From NCBI GenBank assembly GCA_016214845.1, contig JACRMS010000008.1:42693-106692 (forward strand): DNA of 64,000 nt. Reading direction: 5' to 3'. The notes under the pieces are model-generated. The model was not told the DNA's origin, did not search any database, and worked only from the letters and a program-made list of their open reading frames with translations. The translations under genes and the position numbers were made by a program. The stretch comes from Nitrospirota bacterium. GTDB taxonomy: Bacteria; Nitrospirota; Thermodesulfovibrionia; UBA6902. Shown here in pieces: positions 26,030-34,334 of this stretch; the first letter of the stretch is position 1, and every line of letters starts with the position of its first letter.

Positions 26030-27673
26030 ATGAAAATTCCAGACTATCTAAGGCGCAATCAGGAAAGCCTCGGGGCGAAAATACTTTACCTGTTCGCGGG
26101 TTTGATCGTAATTATATATTTTTTATTTGCCGCGTTTTTTATTTATCACGAGAGCAAATCCGAAAAGCTGCACCTTATATCCAGCGGCAGGCAGCTCTCA
26201 AGCCTGCTCGCGCATAATGCGAAACTCGGTGTGTTTACTGAAAACGCGGACCTGCTTAAAGACCCTGTAGGGGGGATTTTACAGAACCGGGAAGTCATGC
26301 TGGTACAGGTGTTTACCGCGGACGGAAAAGTTCTGAAGACACAAAAGAGCCCGTACAGAGAGACACGTGAAAAAAACGTCAAAGGCGTATTCAGTATGCA
26401 GGAGAGAGCCATTGACACGCTCAGTAAATCCCGGTCGATATCTTATTCCATAGACGAGAATAAGATCGAGTTCTGGGCGCCGGTGATCTCAAACCCTTCC
26501 TTCAATGAAGAAGATCTGTTTTTTGATGGAGGTCCTTCCAGCAGTGAAATGAAGGTAACAGGGTTCATCAGGATACTGCTTACTACCGAATTCATGAAAA
26601 AAAATCTCAGGGGCATATTCTTAAAGAGCATCCTGATACCAGTACTTCTTCTGATACCAGCTCTGATCGTTACCTATTTGTTAGTCAGGGGCGTTACAAA
26701 ACCTCTGCGCCGCCTGACCGTGGAGGCAAAGGCATTGGGGGCGGGACATCCGGTCGACAAAGTATTCGTAGAAAGACGCGACGAAGTGGGCAAACTGGCG
26801 GAGGCTTTCAACAATATGGCAGACTCCCTGAGAAAAAGGGACTCCGAAAAACAGCAGCTTGAAGACCAGTTGAGGCAGGCGCAAAAAATGGAGGCCATCG
26901 GGACCCTTGCGGGAGGTATCGCCCACGACTTCAACAATATCCTCGGGGCGATGATCGGTTACATCGAGCTTCTCCAGCAAAGAGGAGAAGATGCGGACTT
27001 TGTCAGGCGCGGCCTTGAGCAGCTTATGTCTTCCGCGGAAAAAGGGGAGACCCTTGTAAAAAGCCTGCTGGCATACAGTAAAAAGCAGGCCATCTACCCC
27101 GAGCGCGTAAATCTCAACGTCATTGCCGGCAGCATTGAGGGAATATTGACAAGACTCCTTCATGAAAAAATAGATTTAAAAATCGATCTTGCGGAAGAAG
27201 ACCTGAATATATTGGCTGACCCGGTACAAATTGAACGGGTACTGATGAACCTCGCGGCAAACGCGAGGGACGCTATGCAAGGCGGAGGGATACTGGCTGT
27301 GCGGACGAGAAGGGTCCGGTGTTCAGAGTTCAGAGCATGGGGCAGAGAGAAATTTACAGCGGAGCTTCAGGCCAAATGCTCCGGATCAAATACTGATTTC
27401 GCAGAGATCAGTGTCACCGATACAGGGGCCGGCATGGACAAGCAGACGAAGGAGAGGATATTCGACCCGTTCTTTACGACAAAGAAGGCGGGGGCCGGAA
27501 CAGGGCTCGGGCTTTCCATAGTTTACGGCATTGTCCGCCAGCACAACGGTTACATATACGTGGATAGTGAACCGGGCAAAGGAACAGCATTCAGAATTTA
27601 TCTGCCTCTCTGCGCAAACGCTGAAGCTGAAAAACAGGAAACAGGCCCTGAAACGATGGATAACGCAGATTGA
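26030..27673 (+). CDS. Membrane sensor histidine kinase with HAMP domain
   Basis: A 547-residue kinase. Transmembrane helix 1 (LYLFAGLIVIIYFLFAAFFI, about 19-38), a periplasmic sensor region, helix 2 (about 200-222), then a HAMP domain (RGVTKPLRRLTVEAKALG... RRDEVGKLAEAFNNM). The HisKA domain has GGIAHDFNNILGAMIGY, the AHDFNN form typical of NtrB-like or hybrid kinases. The ATPase domain shows NLAANARDAMQGGG, VTDTGAGMD and GTGLGLSIVYG. It lacks a receiver domain. It overlaps the operon with the binding protein (1-nt gap), which may occupy its periplasmic sensor. The cognate regulator is not identifiable here. Confidence 0.88.
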   Translation: MKIPDYLRRNQESLGAKILYLFAGLIVIIYFLFAAFFIYHESKSEKLHLISSGRQLSSLLAHNAKLGVFTENADLLKDPVGGILQNREVMLVQVFTADGKVLKTQKSPYRETREKNVKGVFSMQERAIDTLSKSRSISYSIDENKIEFWAPVISNPSFNEEDLFFDGGPSSSEMKVTGFIRILLTTEFMKKNLRGIFLKSILIPVLLLIPALIVTYLLVRGVTKPLRRLTVEAKALGAGHPVDKVFVERRDEVGKLAEAFNNMADSLRKRDSEKQQLEDQLRQAQKMEAIGTLAGGIAHDFNNILGAMIGYIELLQQRGEDADFVRRGLEQLMSSAEKGETLVKSLLAYSKKQAIYPERVNLNVIAGSIEGILTRLLHEKIDLKIDLAEEDLNILADPVQIERVLMNLAANARDAMQGGGILAVRTRRVRCSEFRAWGREKFTAELQAKCSGSNTDFAEISVTDTGAGMDKQTKERIFDPFFTTKKAGAGTGLGLSIVYGIVRQHNGYIYVDSEPGKGTAFRIYLPLCANAEAEKQETGPETMDNAD

Positions 27674-27822
27674 GAAAGCGTCAACAGCTGCTGCCTGTAC
27701 TTTTTCTTCCAGTCTTTAAAATTCCATTTCTTCAAAAACTCCTGCGCAACCCTTTCACCATTTTTGAACAGTTCCAGGCTCTCCTCCTGCTTATTTACGG
27801 CTACAAATTCACCCATTTCGGA

Positions 27823-27828
27823 TATAAT
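27823..27828 (+). promoter_or_regulatory. TATAAT -10 box 9 nt before the DHH-CBS-CCA start codon
   Basis: A consensus TATAAT ends 9 nt before the ATG at 27838 and no Shine-Dalgarno sequence is present. Transcription would start 2-4 nt before the ATG, giving an almost leaderless mRNA. The -35 region (GCTACA, 17-nt spacing) is poor. Confidence 0.45.
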
Positions 27829-27837
27829 TAAAACATT

Positions 27838-30453
27838 ATGGACGTGATTACTACTCATTTGAACGCGGACTTTGACGCGCTTGCGTCAATGTTAGCGGCA
27901 AAGAAATATTATCCAGACGCGCTCCTCGTATTCCCCGGCTCGCAGGAAAAGACCGTCCGCGATTTTCTTTCAACTTCGCAGATCGCGCCGGAGCTCACAA
28001 AGATAAAAGACGTGGACCTGCTGGAGATAACGCGGCTGATTCTTGTGGACGTAAAGAACCCTGAGAGGGTCGGACGGTTCTGCGAAATCCTGGACAGGAA
28101 GGGATTGACAATCCATATCTACGACCATCACCCCCTTTCCGCGGATGATATAAGGGGGCAGAAGGAAATTATTGAAACAGCCGGGGCCACGACAACGATA
28201 TTTACTGAGATGCTGAGGAAAGACAAACTGCCTCTGTCTCCGGCGGAAGCCACGGTGCTCATGCTTGGGATTTATGAAGAGACCGGCTCCCTGATATTTC
28301 CTTCAACTACTGAAAGGGACCTTAACGCAGCCGCCTATCTTCTAAGGAAAGGCGCGAACCTGAACATCGTTTCCAGCTTCATAACAAAAGAACTCAACCC
28401 TGAGGAGATAGACCTTTTAAATGAGCTGGTGCATTCCGCAAAGGATTACATCATTCACGACACGAGAATAAAAATAGCGAAGGCGTCGAGAGACAATTAT
28501 ATCGGGGACATTGCGTTTATGGCCCATAAGATACGCGACATGGAAAACGCTGATGTGATCTTCCTCCTTGTCGCAATGGAAGACAGGCTTCAGATCATCG
28601 CAAGGAGCCAAATGCCCGAGGTCGACGTCTCCGAAATATTGCGCGTGTTCGGCGGCGGCGGACATCCTCAGGCAGCGTCAGCAAGCCTACGGAACATGAC
28701 CCTTGAGGAGACTGAAAAGGAATTACTGGAAGTCCTGAAAAACAAGATACATCCTACAAGGACCGCTAAGGACATCATGACAAGCCCTGTAAAGACCATT
28801 ACCTGGGGCAGCACCGTATCAACCGCTGAAAAGACGATGACAAGATATGAAGTAAACGTCCTGCCTGTTATCAAGCACAACTCCTACTACGGGCTCATTT
28901 CGCGGGAGGTCGTGGAAAAGGCATTGTTCCACGGCTTCGGCAAGAGCAGGGTCACCGAGTTCTGCACCACGGATGTATCAACTGTAAAACCCGCAACACC
29001 TGTAAGCGTCGTTGAAGCGCTGATGATAGAGCAGAACCAGCGATTCATGCCGGTGATCGAAAACAGTCAAATAGTAGGCGCGATAACAAGGACCGACCTC
29101 CTGAGGTCGCTTTATGAAAGCCTGCTGAGAAAAGACAGGATACTTACATATGAAAGATTGACCGAAAAACCCTCCATAGGCAAGAACCTTTCAGCGGTCA
29201 TGAAATCAAAATTCCCCCCTGAGATATTCAGCCTGCTGAAGCTCTCAGGCGAGGTCGCGGACGGCCTCGGCTTTTCCTCGTATATTGTGGGCGGCTCTGT
29301 GCGCGACCTGATTCGCGGTGAAGCGAACTTCGACATCGACATCGTGATCGAGGGAGACGGGATTGCGTTTGCCCAGGTCCTCGGGAAAAAAATCGATGCG
29401 AAGGTAACAAGCCACAAGAGGTTCGGCACGGCTGTCGTAAAGAGGGACTCTTTTAAATTCGATGTCGCCACATCGCGGACGGAGTACTACGAATCTCCCG
29501 CCGCCCTTCCCACCGTTGAGATGTCGTCAATTAAAAAAGACCTGTACCGGAGGGACTTCACGATAAACACTATGGCGATAAGGCTGAACCCCGACAAGTT
29601 CGGGCAACTGCTTGACTACTTCGGAGGGCAGAGGGACATTAAAGAAAAGGCCATACGGATACTTCACAATCTGAGCTTCATAGAAGACCCCACTCGGGCC
29701 TTCCGTGCCATAAGGTTCTCGGAGCGGTTCGGCTACAAAATAAGCAAACACACGATGAACCTGATCAATACCGCTGTGCGGATAAACCTTTTTGAAAAGC
29801 TCTCCGGCGCAAGGATGTACGACGAGCTCAACCTGCTCTTTCTTGAGACAGAACCGATCAAGGCGCTCAAAAAGCTGGAGGAGATGGACCTGCTGAAGTT
29901 CATTCATCCCAATATATCAGTGACAGAAAGCCTGAAAGACACCTTTGAGGCGATACAGGAAACATTCGCGTGGTTCAAGTTACTTTTCTTTGAAGAGGAG
30001 GTCAACAAGTCTCATCTTTTTCTCATGGCCATGATCGAAGACCTGGCCCCGCAGGAGAGGCACAAGGCACTGAAGAGGCTTCATGTGCCTCCCAATGCAA
30101 ACCGTGAAATACTTGACGGCATCGACGATTCGCGTAACGCGATTGCAAAACTGCAAAACGCTTCTCAAAAGGAGATCTACTATACACTCTGCCATCTGAA
30201 TATCCAGACCATCCTTTTCACAATGGCAAAGGCCCGGCAGAAGGAACTGAAAAAAGCCGTCTCATTATATCTGACGAAATTAAGGAACATTAAACCTGAC
30301 CTCACCGGCAAAGACCTGAAGTCAATGGGATACCCGCCCGGGCCGGTTTACAAAAAGATACTTTCAGCGATACTTGACGCGAGGCTCGAAAGGAAGATCA
30401 AAAGCAGGGATGAAGAGATAAAGTTCGTGAGAGATAAATTTGAGATTCAGTAG
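27838..30453 (+). CDS. DHH - CBS - tRNA nucleotidyltransferase/poly(A) polymerase fusion
   Basis: An 871-residue fusion. Residues 1-310 are a DHH/DHHA1 phosphoesterase domain (HLNADFDALASM, YDHHPLSADD, GGGGHPQAAS). Residues about 315-430 hold two CBS domains (AKDIMTSPVKTI... VTEFCTTDVSTVKPATPVSVVEALM). From about 465 onward is a class II CCA-adding/poly(A) polymerase (VGGSVRDLIRGEANFDIDIVIEGDG with the DxD pair, RRDFTINTMAIRL, EDPTRAFRAIRFSERFGY). This fusion occurs in deltaproteobacteria, Nitrospirota and Aquificae and maintains tRNA 3' CCA ends or adds A. One tRNA in this window has an encoded CCA, so a repair role is possible. It has a nearly leaderless start. Confidence 0.88.
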   Translation: MDVITTHLNADFDALASMLAAKKYYPDALLVFPGSQEKTVRDFLSTSQIAPELTKIKDVDLLEITRLILVDVKNPERVGRFCEILDRKGLTIHIYDHHPLSADDIRGQKEIIETAGATTTIFTEMLRKDKLPLSPAEATVLMLGIYEETGSLIFPSTTERDLNAAAYLLRKGANLNIVSSFITKELNPEEIDLLNELVHSAKDYIIHDTRIKIAKASRDNYIGDIAFMAHKIRDMENADVIFLLVAMEDRLQIIARSQMPEVDVSEILRVFGGGGHPQAASASLRNMTLEETEKELLEVLKNKIHPTRTAKDIMTSPVKTITWGSTVSTAEKTMTRYEVNVLPVIKHNSYYGLISREVVEKALFHGFGKSRVTEFCTTDVSTVKPATPVSVVEALMIEQNQRFMPVIENSQIVGAITRTDLLRSLYESLLRKDRILTYERLTEKPSIGKNLSAVMKSKFPPEIFSLLKLSGEVADGLGFSSYIVGGSVRDLIRGEANFDIDIVIEGDGIAFAQVLGKKIDAKVTSHKRFGTAVVKRDSFKFDVATSRTEYYESPAALPTVEMSSIKKDLYRRDFTINTMAIRLNPDKFGQLLDYFGGQRDIKEKAIRILHNLSFIEDPTRAFRAIRFSERFGYKISKHTMNLINTAVRINLFEKLSGARMYDELNLLFLETEPIKALKKLEEMDLLKFIHPNISVTESLKDTFEAIQETFAWFKLLFFEEEVNKSHLFLMAMIEDLAPQERHKALKRLHVPPNANREILDGIDDSRNAIAKLQNASQKEIYYTLCHLNIQTILFTMAKARQKELKKAVSLYLTKLRNIKPDLTGKDLKSMGYPPGPVYKKILSAILDARLERKIKSRDEEIKFVRDKFEIQ

Positions 30454-30665
30454 ATTATCCTGACCCCGGCGTAGTAGCAGCAGAGGGCGCTTTCAAGGTC
30501 GTTGATAAAAGACCTCTCCTCACCATCCTCAAACATGATCCTTACAAGACAGAAACCGCCCGTGAGAGATGAATGTTTCTCCTCCACCACCTCTCCCGTG
30601 CCCCACGCGGAGTAATTGAGATGACTGACCCTGTCTCCGACCTTCAGATATAACCGCCTCGGCAT
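30447..30665 (-). CDS. DUF3553-like small protein
   Basis: A 72-residue protein with the SH3-like pattern of DUF3553 (LKVGDRVSHLNYSAWGTGEVVEE... CLVRIMFEDGEERSF). Its function is not known. It resembles the C-terminal fragment domain of UvrD-type helicases and CarD-like folds that bind nucleic acid or polymerase, but that is only a fold-level guess. It overlaps the end of the nucleotidyltransferase gene by 7 nt, tail to tail, and lies 46 nt from the end of hsdR. Confidence 0.7.
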   Translation of the reverse strand: MPRRLYLKVGDRVSHLNYSAWGTGEVVEEKHSSLTGGFCLVRIMFEDGEERSFINDLESALCCYYAGVRIIY

Positions 30666-30711
30666 TATTAATTATAATACAAAGAACGGAGGGGGAGAAA
30701 GAGGATTGTAT

Positions 30712-33700
30712 TCATTGCGCATACACACTCTTCCCTGCCCCATAATACGAATCATATACATGCTGATAGACTGTATTGCATTTCTGTTGATAGAGGTCAG
30801 GTGGATAGCTGTTCGGTAACATTTCATCAAGAATTTTTTCAATTGTAATAAAGACATCTGCTCTTGTCTGTTGTTTTCTTCTCCAGTCCAATACCAGCTT
30901 TTCTTTTGTCAGCTTTATTAGCAAGTTTTTTGATGCAAGTTTTACCTGTTGTGTTTCAGCTTTGGTCATATCAGGTTTCTTCAACAGATCAAATACAGCA
31001 AGTTCTTCTTCCGTTAAATTTTCAGATACTCCCCTCTTCTCTTCCTCATTCAGATCTTTCACAAATGCCATCAATCTTTCAAAAAACATCTCTACATTGA
31101 TCGAGCCTGAGTTGTATTCATCAATGAGCTGCTGAAATTTCTGGAGGTAATCAATCCGTGCCCTGTTTAGTCTGACCATTCTGTTGAGCCTTGCACTGAT
31201 TGCAGCTTTCAGACCCGCTGCCTGAGTGTTCTTTCTACCTTTTTCAAACTGCTTTCTTAATGCCTCGAAGTCAATCCGGGATAAATCAACTCTGTTTGCC
31301 CCAATAGACTCTCTGATAAGAAACCCCTCTGCTTCAATGGATTCGTCAAGTAAGTCTTTTACCTTACCCATGACCGCTGAGATATCAACTTCATCGCCTG
31401 TTTCGGATATGATCTTGCCGGCAATGACATTGAGTACAGTACATTTATCATAAAACTTGCCTGCTTCAGGGTCAGGCAGGATGGCCTTGAATAATTTCAT
31501 GACATTGGACGCAAGCAGAAGAAATCTGTTCTTCGTATCATCGTTCACCATAAAGGCATCTGCGGCATCGGCAATCAGTTTGATCTTTTCAAATTTATCA
31601 TTTGCCTCAATGATCTTTTGAATGTCGACTCCACGCTTTACGCAGAAATCCTCCGTCTCTTTAATTGCCTGTTCAAGTTCCCGGACAAGTTCACTCTTGG
31701 GCTTTACGGGAGTATCACCTTCTCCGATACCGCCGCCGGAACCAGTGCCGTAAATAGCCAGCGCCTTCTGGAGATTCCTGAATATCCCAACATAGTCAAC
31801 GATCAGACCATTTTTCTTATCTCCGAATACCCTGTTTGCCCGTGCTATGGTCTGCATGAGGGTGTGATTTTTCATCGGCTTATCGAGGTATATTGTCGAA
31901 AGGATTGGCACATCAAACCCTGTCATCCACATGGCACAGACAAAGACTATTCTAAAGGGGTTATATGGGTCTTTAAACTTCTCCGCCAGATCCTCTTTGA
32001 CCATCCTCCTGCGGTGTTTCTCGATATCAAGTCCAAGCTTTCTGAATTTCTGTATCTCGTTCTGTTCGCTGCTGACTACCACAGCCATGTCGGTCTCTTC
32101 CATGTATTCTATTCTCTCTGCTATGTCTTTAGTTCTATCCTGAGGTTCATCAGACCGTTTAATTCTTAGCTCCTCCAAATGTTTCTGCCAATGCTTCTGA
32201 ACCTTGTCATATATCTTTACTGCCGTTGGTTTATCGATAGATACCACCATGGCCTTGCCCTGATAACCCCGGTTTATAAAGTGAGTGACAATATCAGCTG
32301 CTATCTTCTCCAGACGGTCATCCCTTGTGATAATGTGATACTCCCGCGCAAATTCCCTCTGGAGCTTTTCCTCCTGTTCAGGAGAAAGCATGGCTTCTTC
32401 AATGATCCGTTCCAGGTCTTCGTTCAGGTCTTCATTCTTAAGCTGTACTTCGGGAATCCTGTTTTCGTAATAGAGCGGAACAGTAGCGTTATCATCAGCC
32501 GATTGTTTGAAATTGTATATGCTGATGTAATCGCCGAATGTTTTTCTCGTGAGTTCTTCGCCTGCTATCAATGGTGTTCCGGTAAATGCGATAAATGCGG
32601 CATTGGGAAGGGCTGTCCTCATATTCATTGCAAGCGTGTCGTATTGTGAACGGTGCGCCTCGTCTGCGATCACAATGATGTCCGACCTGTCTGAGACCTT
32701 ATAGTTGATATCGCCGAATTTGTGAATAAGGGTAAAGATATTCCTGTGGTCTTCCTTCAAAAGCTGTTCAAGGTGCATCCCGCTTTCAGCATGGACCTCT
32801 TGTTCAGTAACTGCACCGGCATATGCAAAGTTCTTGTAAATCTGTTTATCAAGTTCTATTCTGTCGGTTACGATGAGGAAGGTATAATTTCCCTCGAATT
32901 TCCTGAGTATCTTTTGAGAAAAGAAAATCATGGAATAGCTCTTCCCGCTTCCCTGAGTGTGCCAGAACACTCCGAGCCGTCCCTGATTTTCTTTTATCTT
33001 GCTGAATGATTCAATGGAATTATTTACCCCAAGGAATTGATGGTTCTTTGCTACGATCTTAATAAGGCTTCCGCCTGTGTCGCTGTATAAGATGAAGTTT
33101 TCGATCAGGTCGAGCAGCTTACGCTTGTCACAGGTTCCCTTAATAATAGTCTCAAGGGATACAACTCCTTCTTCTCCTTCACTGTTAATCTTCTTCCATT
33201 CGCTGAAGTGTTCGTATTCTGAAGAGATACTGCCAATTCTGCTCTCCGAGCCGTTAGACAGGACAATAAAAGCGTTATACCAAAATATCTGCGGGATCGT
33301 GTCTTTGTAATCAGTGAGATTGTCTCTAAAAGCGTTCTCAAGTTTCTTATGAACAGCTTTTAGCTCAATGAAGATAAGGGGCAGTCCATTTATAAATCCC
33401 ACAAGATCAGCTCTGCGCTTGTACATCTCGCCTGTTATCCAGAATTGAGAGGCAAGGAAGAAGTCGTTCCTGTCAGGATTATCGAAATCAATAACCTTTG
33501 CAGTCTCATCTTCCTCAGTACCGTCTTCGCGTTTGACCTTTACCTTAACTCCGTCTCTGATGAGTTTGTAGATTTCCCGATTGGCATTGACGGGATTTAG
33601 AACGCTCCTGTCGCGGGTCAGTTCTTCAATAGCTTGCTCGATTGCTTCGTTTGGGATGTCTGTATTGAGTTTGAGAAGAGCTTCTCTTAATCTTGGAATA

Positions 33701-33852
33701 ATGATAACTTCGGTTGAAGTCTCTCTGCCGAGGGTTCCTTTTGTGCCATAAATTTCATGAAAACAGTCTTGATAAGAATAGCCGAGGGATTGGAAGAGAG
33801 TAATAGCGGGTTGTTCGATTAGGGCTGCTTCAGAATAATTATAATATGCCAT
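30712..33852 (-). CDS. hsdR: Type I restriction enzyme R subunit
   Basis: A 1046-residue motor/nuclease subunit. The N-terminal HSDR_N domain carries the PD-(D/E)xK nuclease motif (GLPLIFIELKA, about residues 155-170). The SF2 helicase core follows with Walker A FWHTQGSGKSYS, DEAH box IVIADEAHRSQ, TGTPL, and late motifs FVCAMWMTGFDVP and MQTIARANRVF. The C-terminal part is helical and contacts HsdM. It is the last gene of the island operon, separated from hsdS by the TrlF-family ATPase, an hsdR relic and an antitoxin-like gene. The ORF is intact. Confidence 0.93.
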   Translation of the reverse strand: MAYYNYSEAALIEQPAITLFQSLGYSYQDCFHEIYGTKGTLGRETSTEVIIIPRLREALLKLNTDIPNEAIEQAIEELTRDRSVLNPVNANREIYKLIRDGVKVKVKREDGTEEDETAKVIDFDNPDRNDFFLASQFWITGEMYKRRADLVGFINGLPLIFIELKAVHKKLENAFRDNLTDYKDTIPQIFWYNAFIVLSNGSESRIGSISSEYEHFSEWKKINSEGEEGVVSLETIIKGTCDKRKLLDLIENFILYSDTGGSLIKIVAKNHQFLGVNNSIESFSKIKENQGRLGVFWHTQGSGKSYSMIFFSQKILRKFEGNYTFLIVTDRIELDKQIYKNFAYAGAVTEQEVHAESGMHLEQLLKEDHRNIFTLIHKFGDINYKVSDRSDIIVIADEAHRSQYDTLAMNMRTALPNAAFIAFTGTPLIAGEELTRKTFGDYISIYNFKQSADDNATVPLYYENRIPEVQLKNEDLNEDLERIIEEAMLSPEQEEKLQREFAREYHIITRDDRLEKIAADIVTHFINRGYQGKAMVVSIDKPTAVKIYDKVQKHWQKHLEELRIKRSDEPQDRTKDIAERIEYMEETDMAVVVSSEQNEIQKFRKLGLDIEKHRRRMVKEDLAEKFKDPYNPFRIVFVCAMWMTGFDVPILSTIYLDKPMKNHTLMQTIARANRVFGDKKNGLIVDYVGIFRNLQKALAIYGTGSGGGIGEGDTPVKPKSELVRELEQAIKETEDFCVKRGVDIQKIIEANDKFEKIKLIADAADAFMVNDDTKNRFLLLASNVMKLFKAILPDPEAGKFYDKCTVLNVIAGKIISETGDEVDISAVMGKVKDLLDESIEAEGFLIRESIGANRVDLSRIDFEALRKQFEKGRKNTQAAGLKAAISARLNRMVRLNRARIDYLQKFQQLIDEYNSGSINVEMFFERLMAFVKDLNEEEKRGVSENLTEEELAVFDLLKKPDMTKAETQQVKLASKNLLIKLTKEKLVLDWRRKQQTRADVFITIEKILDEMLPNSYPPDLYQQKCNTVYQHVYDSYYGAGKSVYAQ

Positions 33853-33875
33853 TATTTATCCACTAAGATAATGCA

Positions 33876-34115
33876 TCAATTACTAATCCGGTATGCCGCT
33901 ACTTCTTCGGCGATCTGACTTTCACTGATTGTCTTTACCTTTGGAAGTTTCTGGGTCTTCTTAAACAGCTTCCGCAGCTCCTGTACACTTATTTTCTTCT
34001 TCTCATCTTCCGCAATCATCACTATCTCGACCCGCTGACCTGAGTGAAATGGCAGCTTTTTTAAAACAAGGTTTTCAGGGTCTTTAATCGTTACATATTT
34101 TTTATAAGCAAGCAT
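33876..34115 (-). CDS. Small antitoxin-like protein
   Basis: A 79-residue protein from the ATG at 34115, which has AGGAGG 7 nt upstream. It begins MLAYKKYVTIKDPENLVLKKLPF and contains GQRVEIVMIAEDE, a beta-rich N-terminal half that resembles AbrB/RelB-type DNA-binding antitoxins. The C-terminal half is basic and helical (KLFKKTQKLPKVKTISESQIAEEVAAY), as in the toxin-binding tail of antitoxins. No toxin gene is adjacent. It sits between an hsdR relic and intact hsdR, and may be what is left of a toxin-antitoxin module or a regulator of hsdR. Confidence 0.5.
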   Translation of the reverse strand: MLAYKKYVTIKDPENLVLKKLPFHSGQRVEIVMIAEDEKKKISVQELRKLFKKTQKLPKVKTISESQIAEEVAAYRISN

Positions 34116-34140
34116 TGTAATCCTCCTCATTGCCGTGATT

Positions 34141-34323
34141 TTAAATTATATCATTTATTAATGTCTCCTGTTTGAATGGGTAGACGTCGGTTGAAGTTTC
34201 CCTGCCGAGAGTGCATTTTTCGCTGAAGATTTCGTGGAAGCAGTCCTGATAAGAGTAGCCGAGAGATTGAAAGAGTTTGATGTCGGGTTGTTCGATGAGA
34301 TTCGTTTCGGAATATATGCTCAT
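34141..34323 (-). pseudogene. Truncated second hsdR (5' fragment only)
   Basis: A 60-codon ORF whose first 46 codons (IEQPDIKLFQSLGYSYQDCFHEIF... LGRETSTDV) match the N-terminus of the intact HsdR at 33852 (IEQPAITLFQSLGYSYQDCFHEIY... LGRETSTEV), with DNA identity of about three quarters. After TSTDV the homology stops and the frame ends 14 codons later. It is the start of a different hsdR allele, cut off downstream and left behind between trlF and the antitoxin-like gene. Confidence 0.85.
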
Positions 34324-34334
34324 GTATTATGATG

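Noticed and set aside
27598..27858. 86-codon minus-strand ORF between the kinase and the DHH-CBS-CCA gene
   Set aside because: It has no ribosome-binding site, overlaps the end of the kinase and the promoter of the next gene, and the protein resembles no known family.
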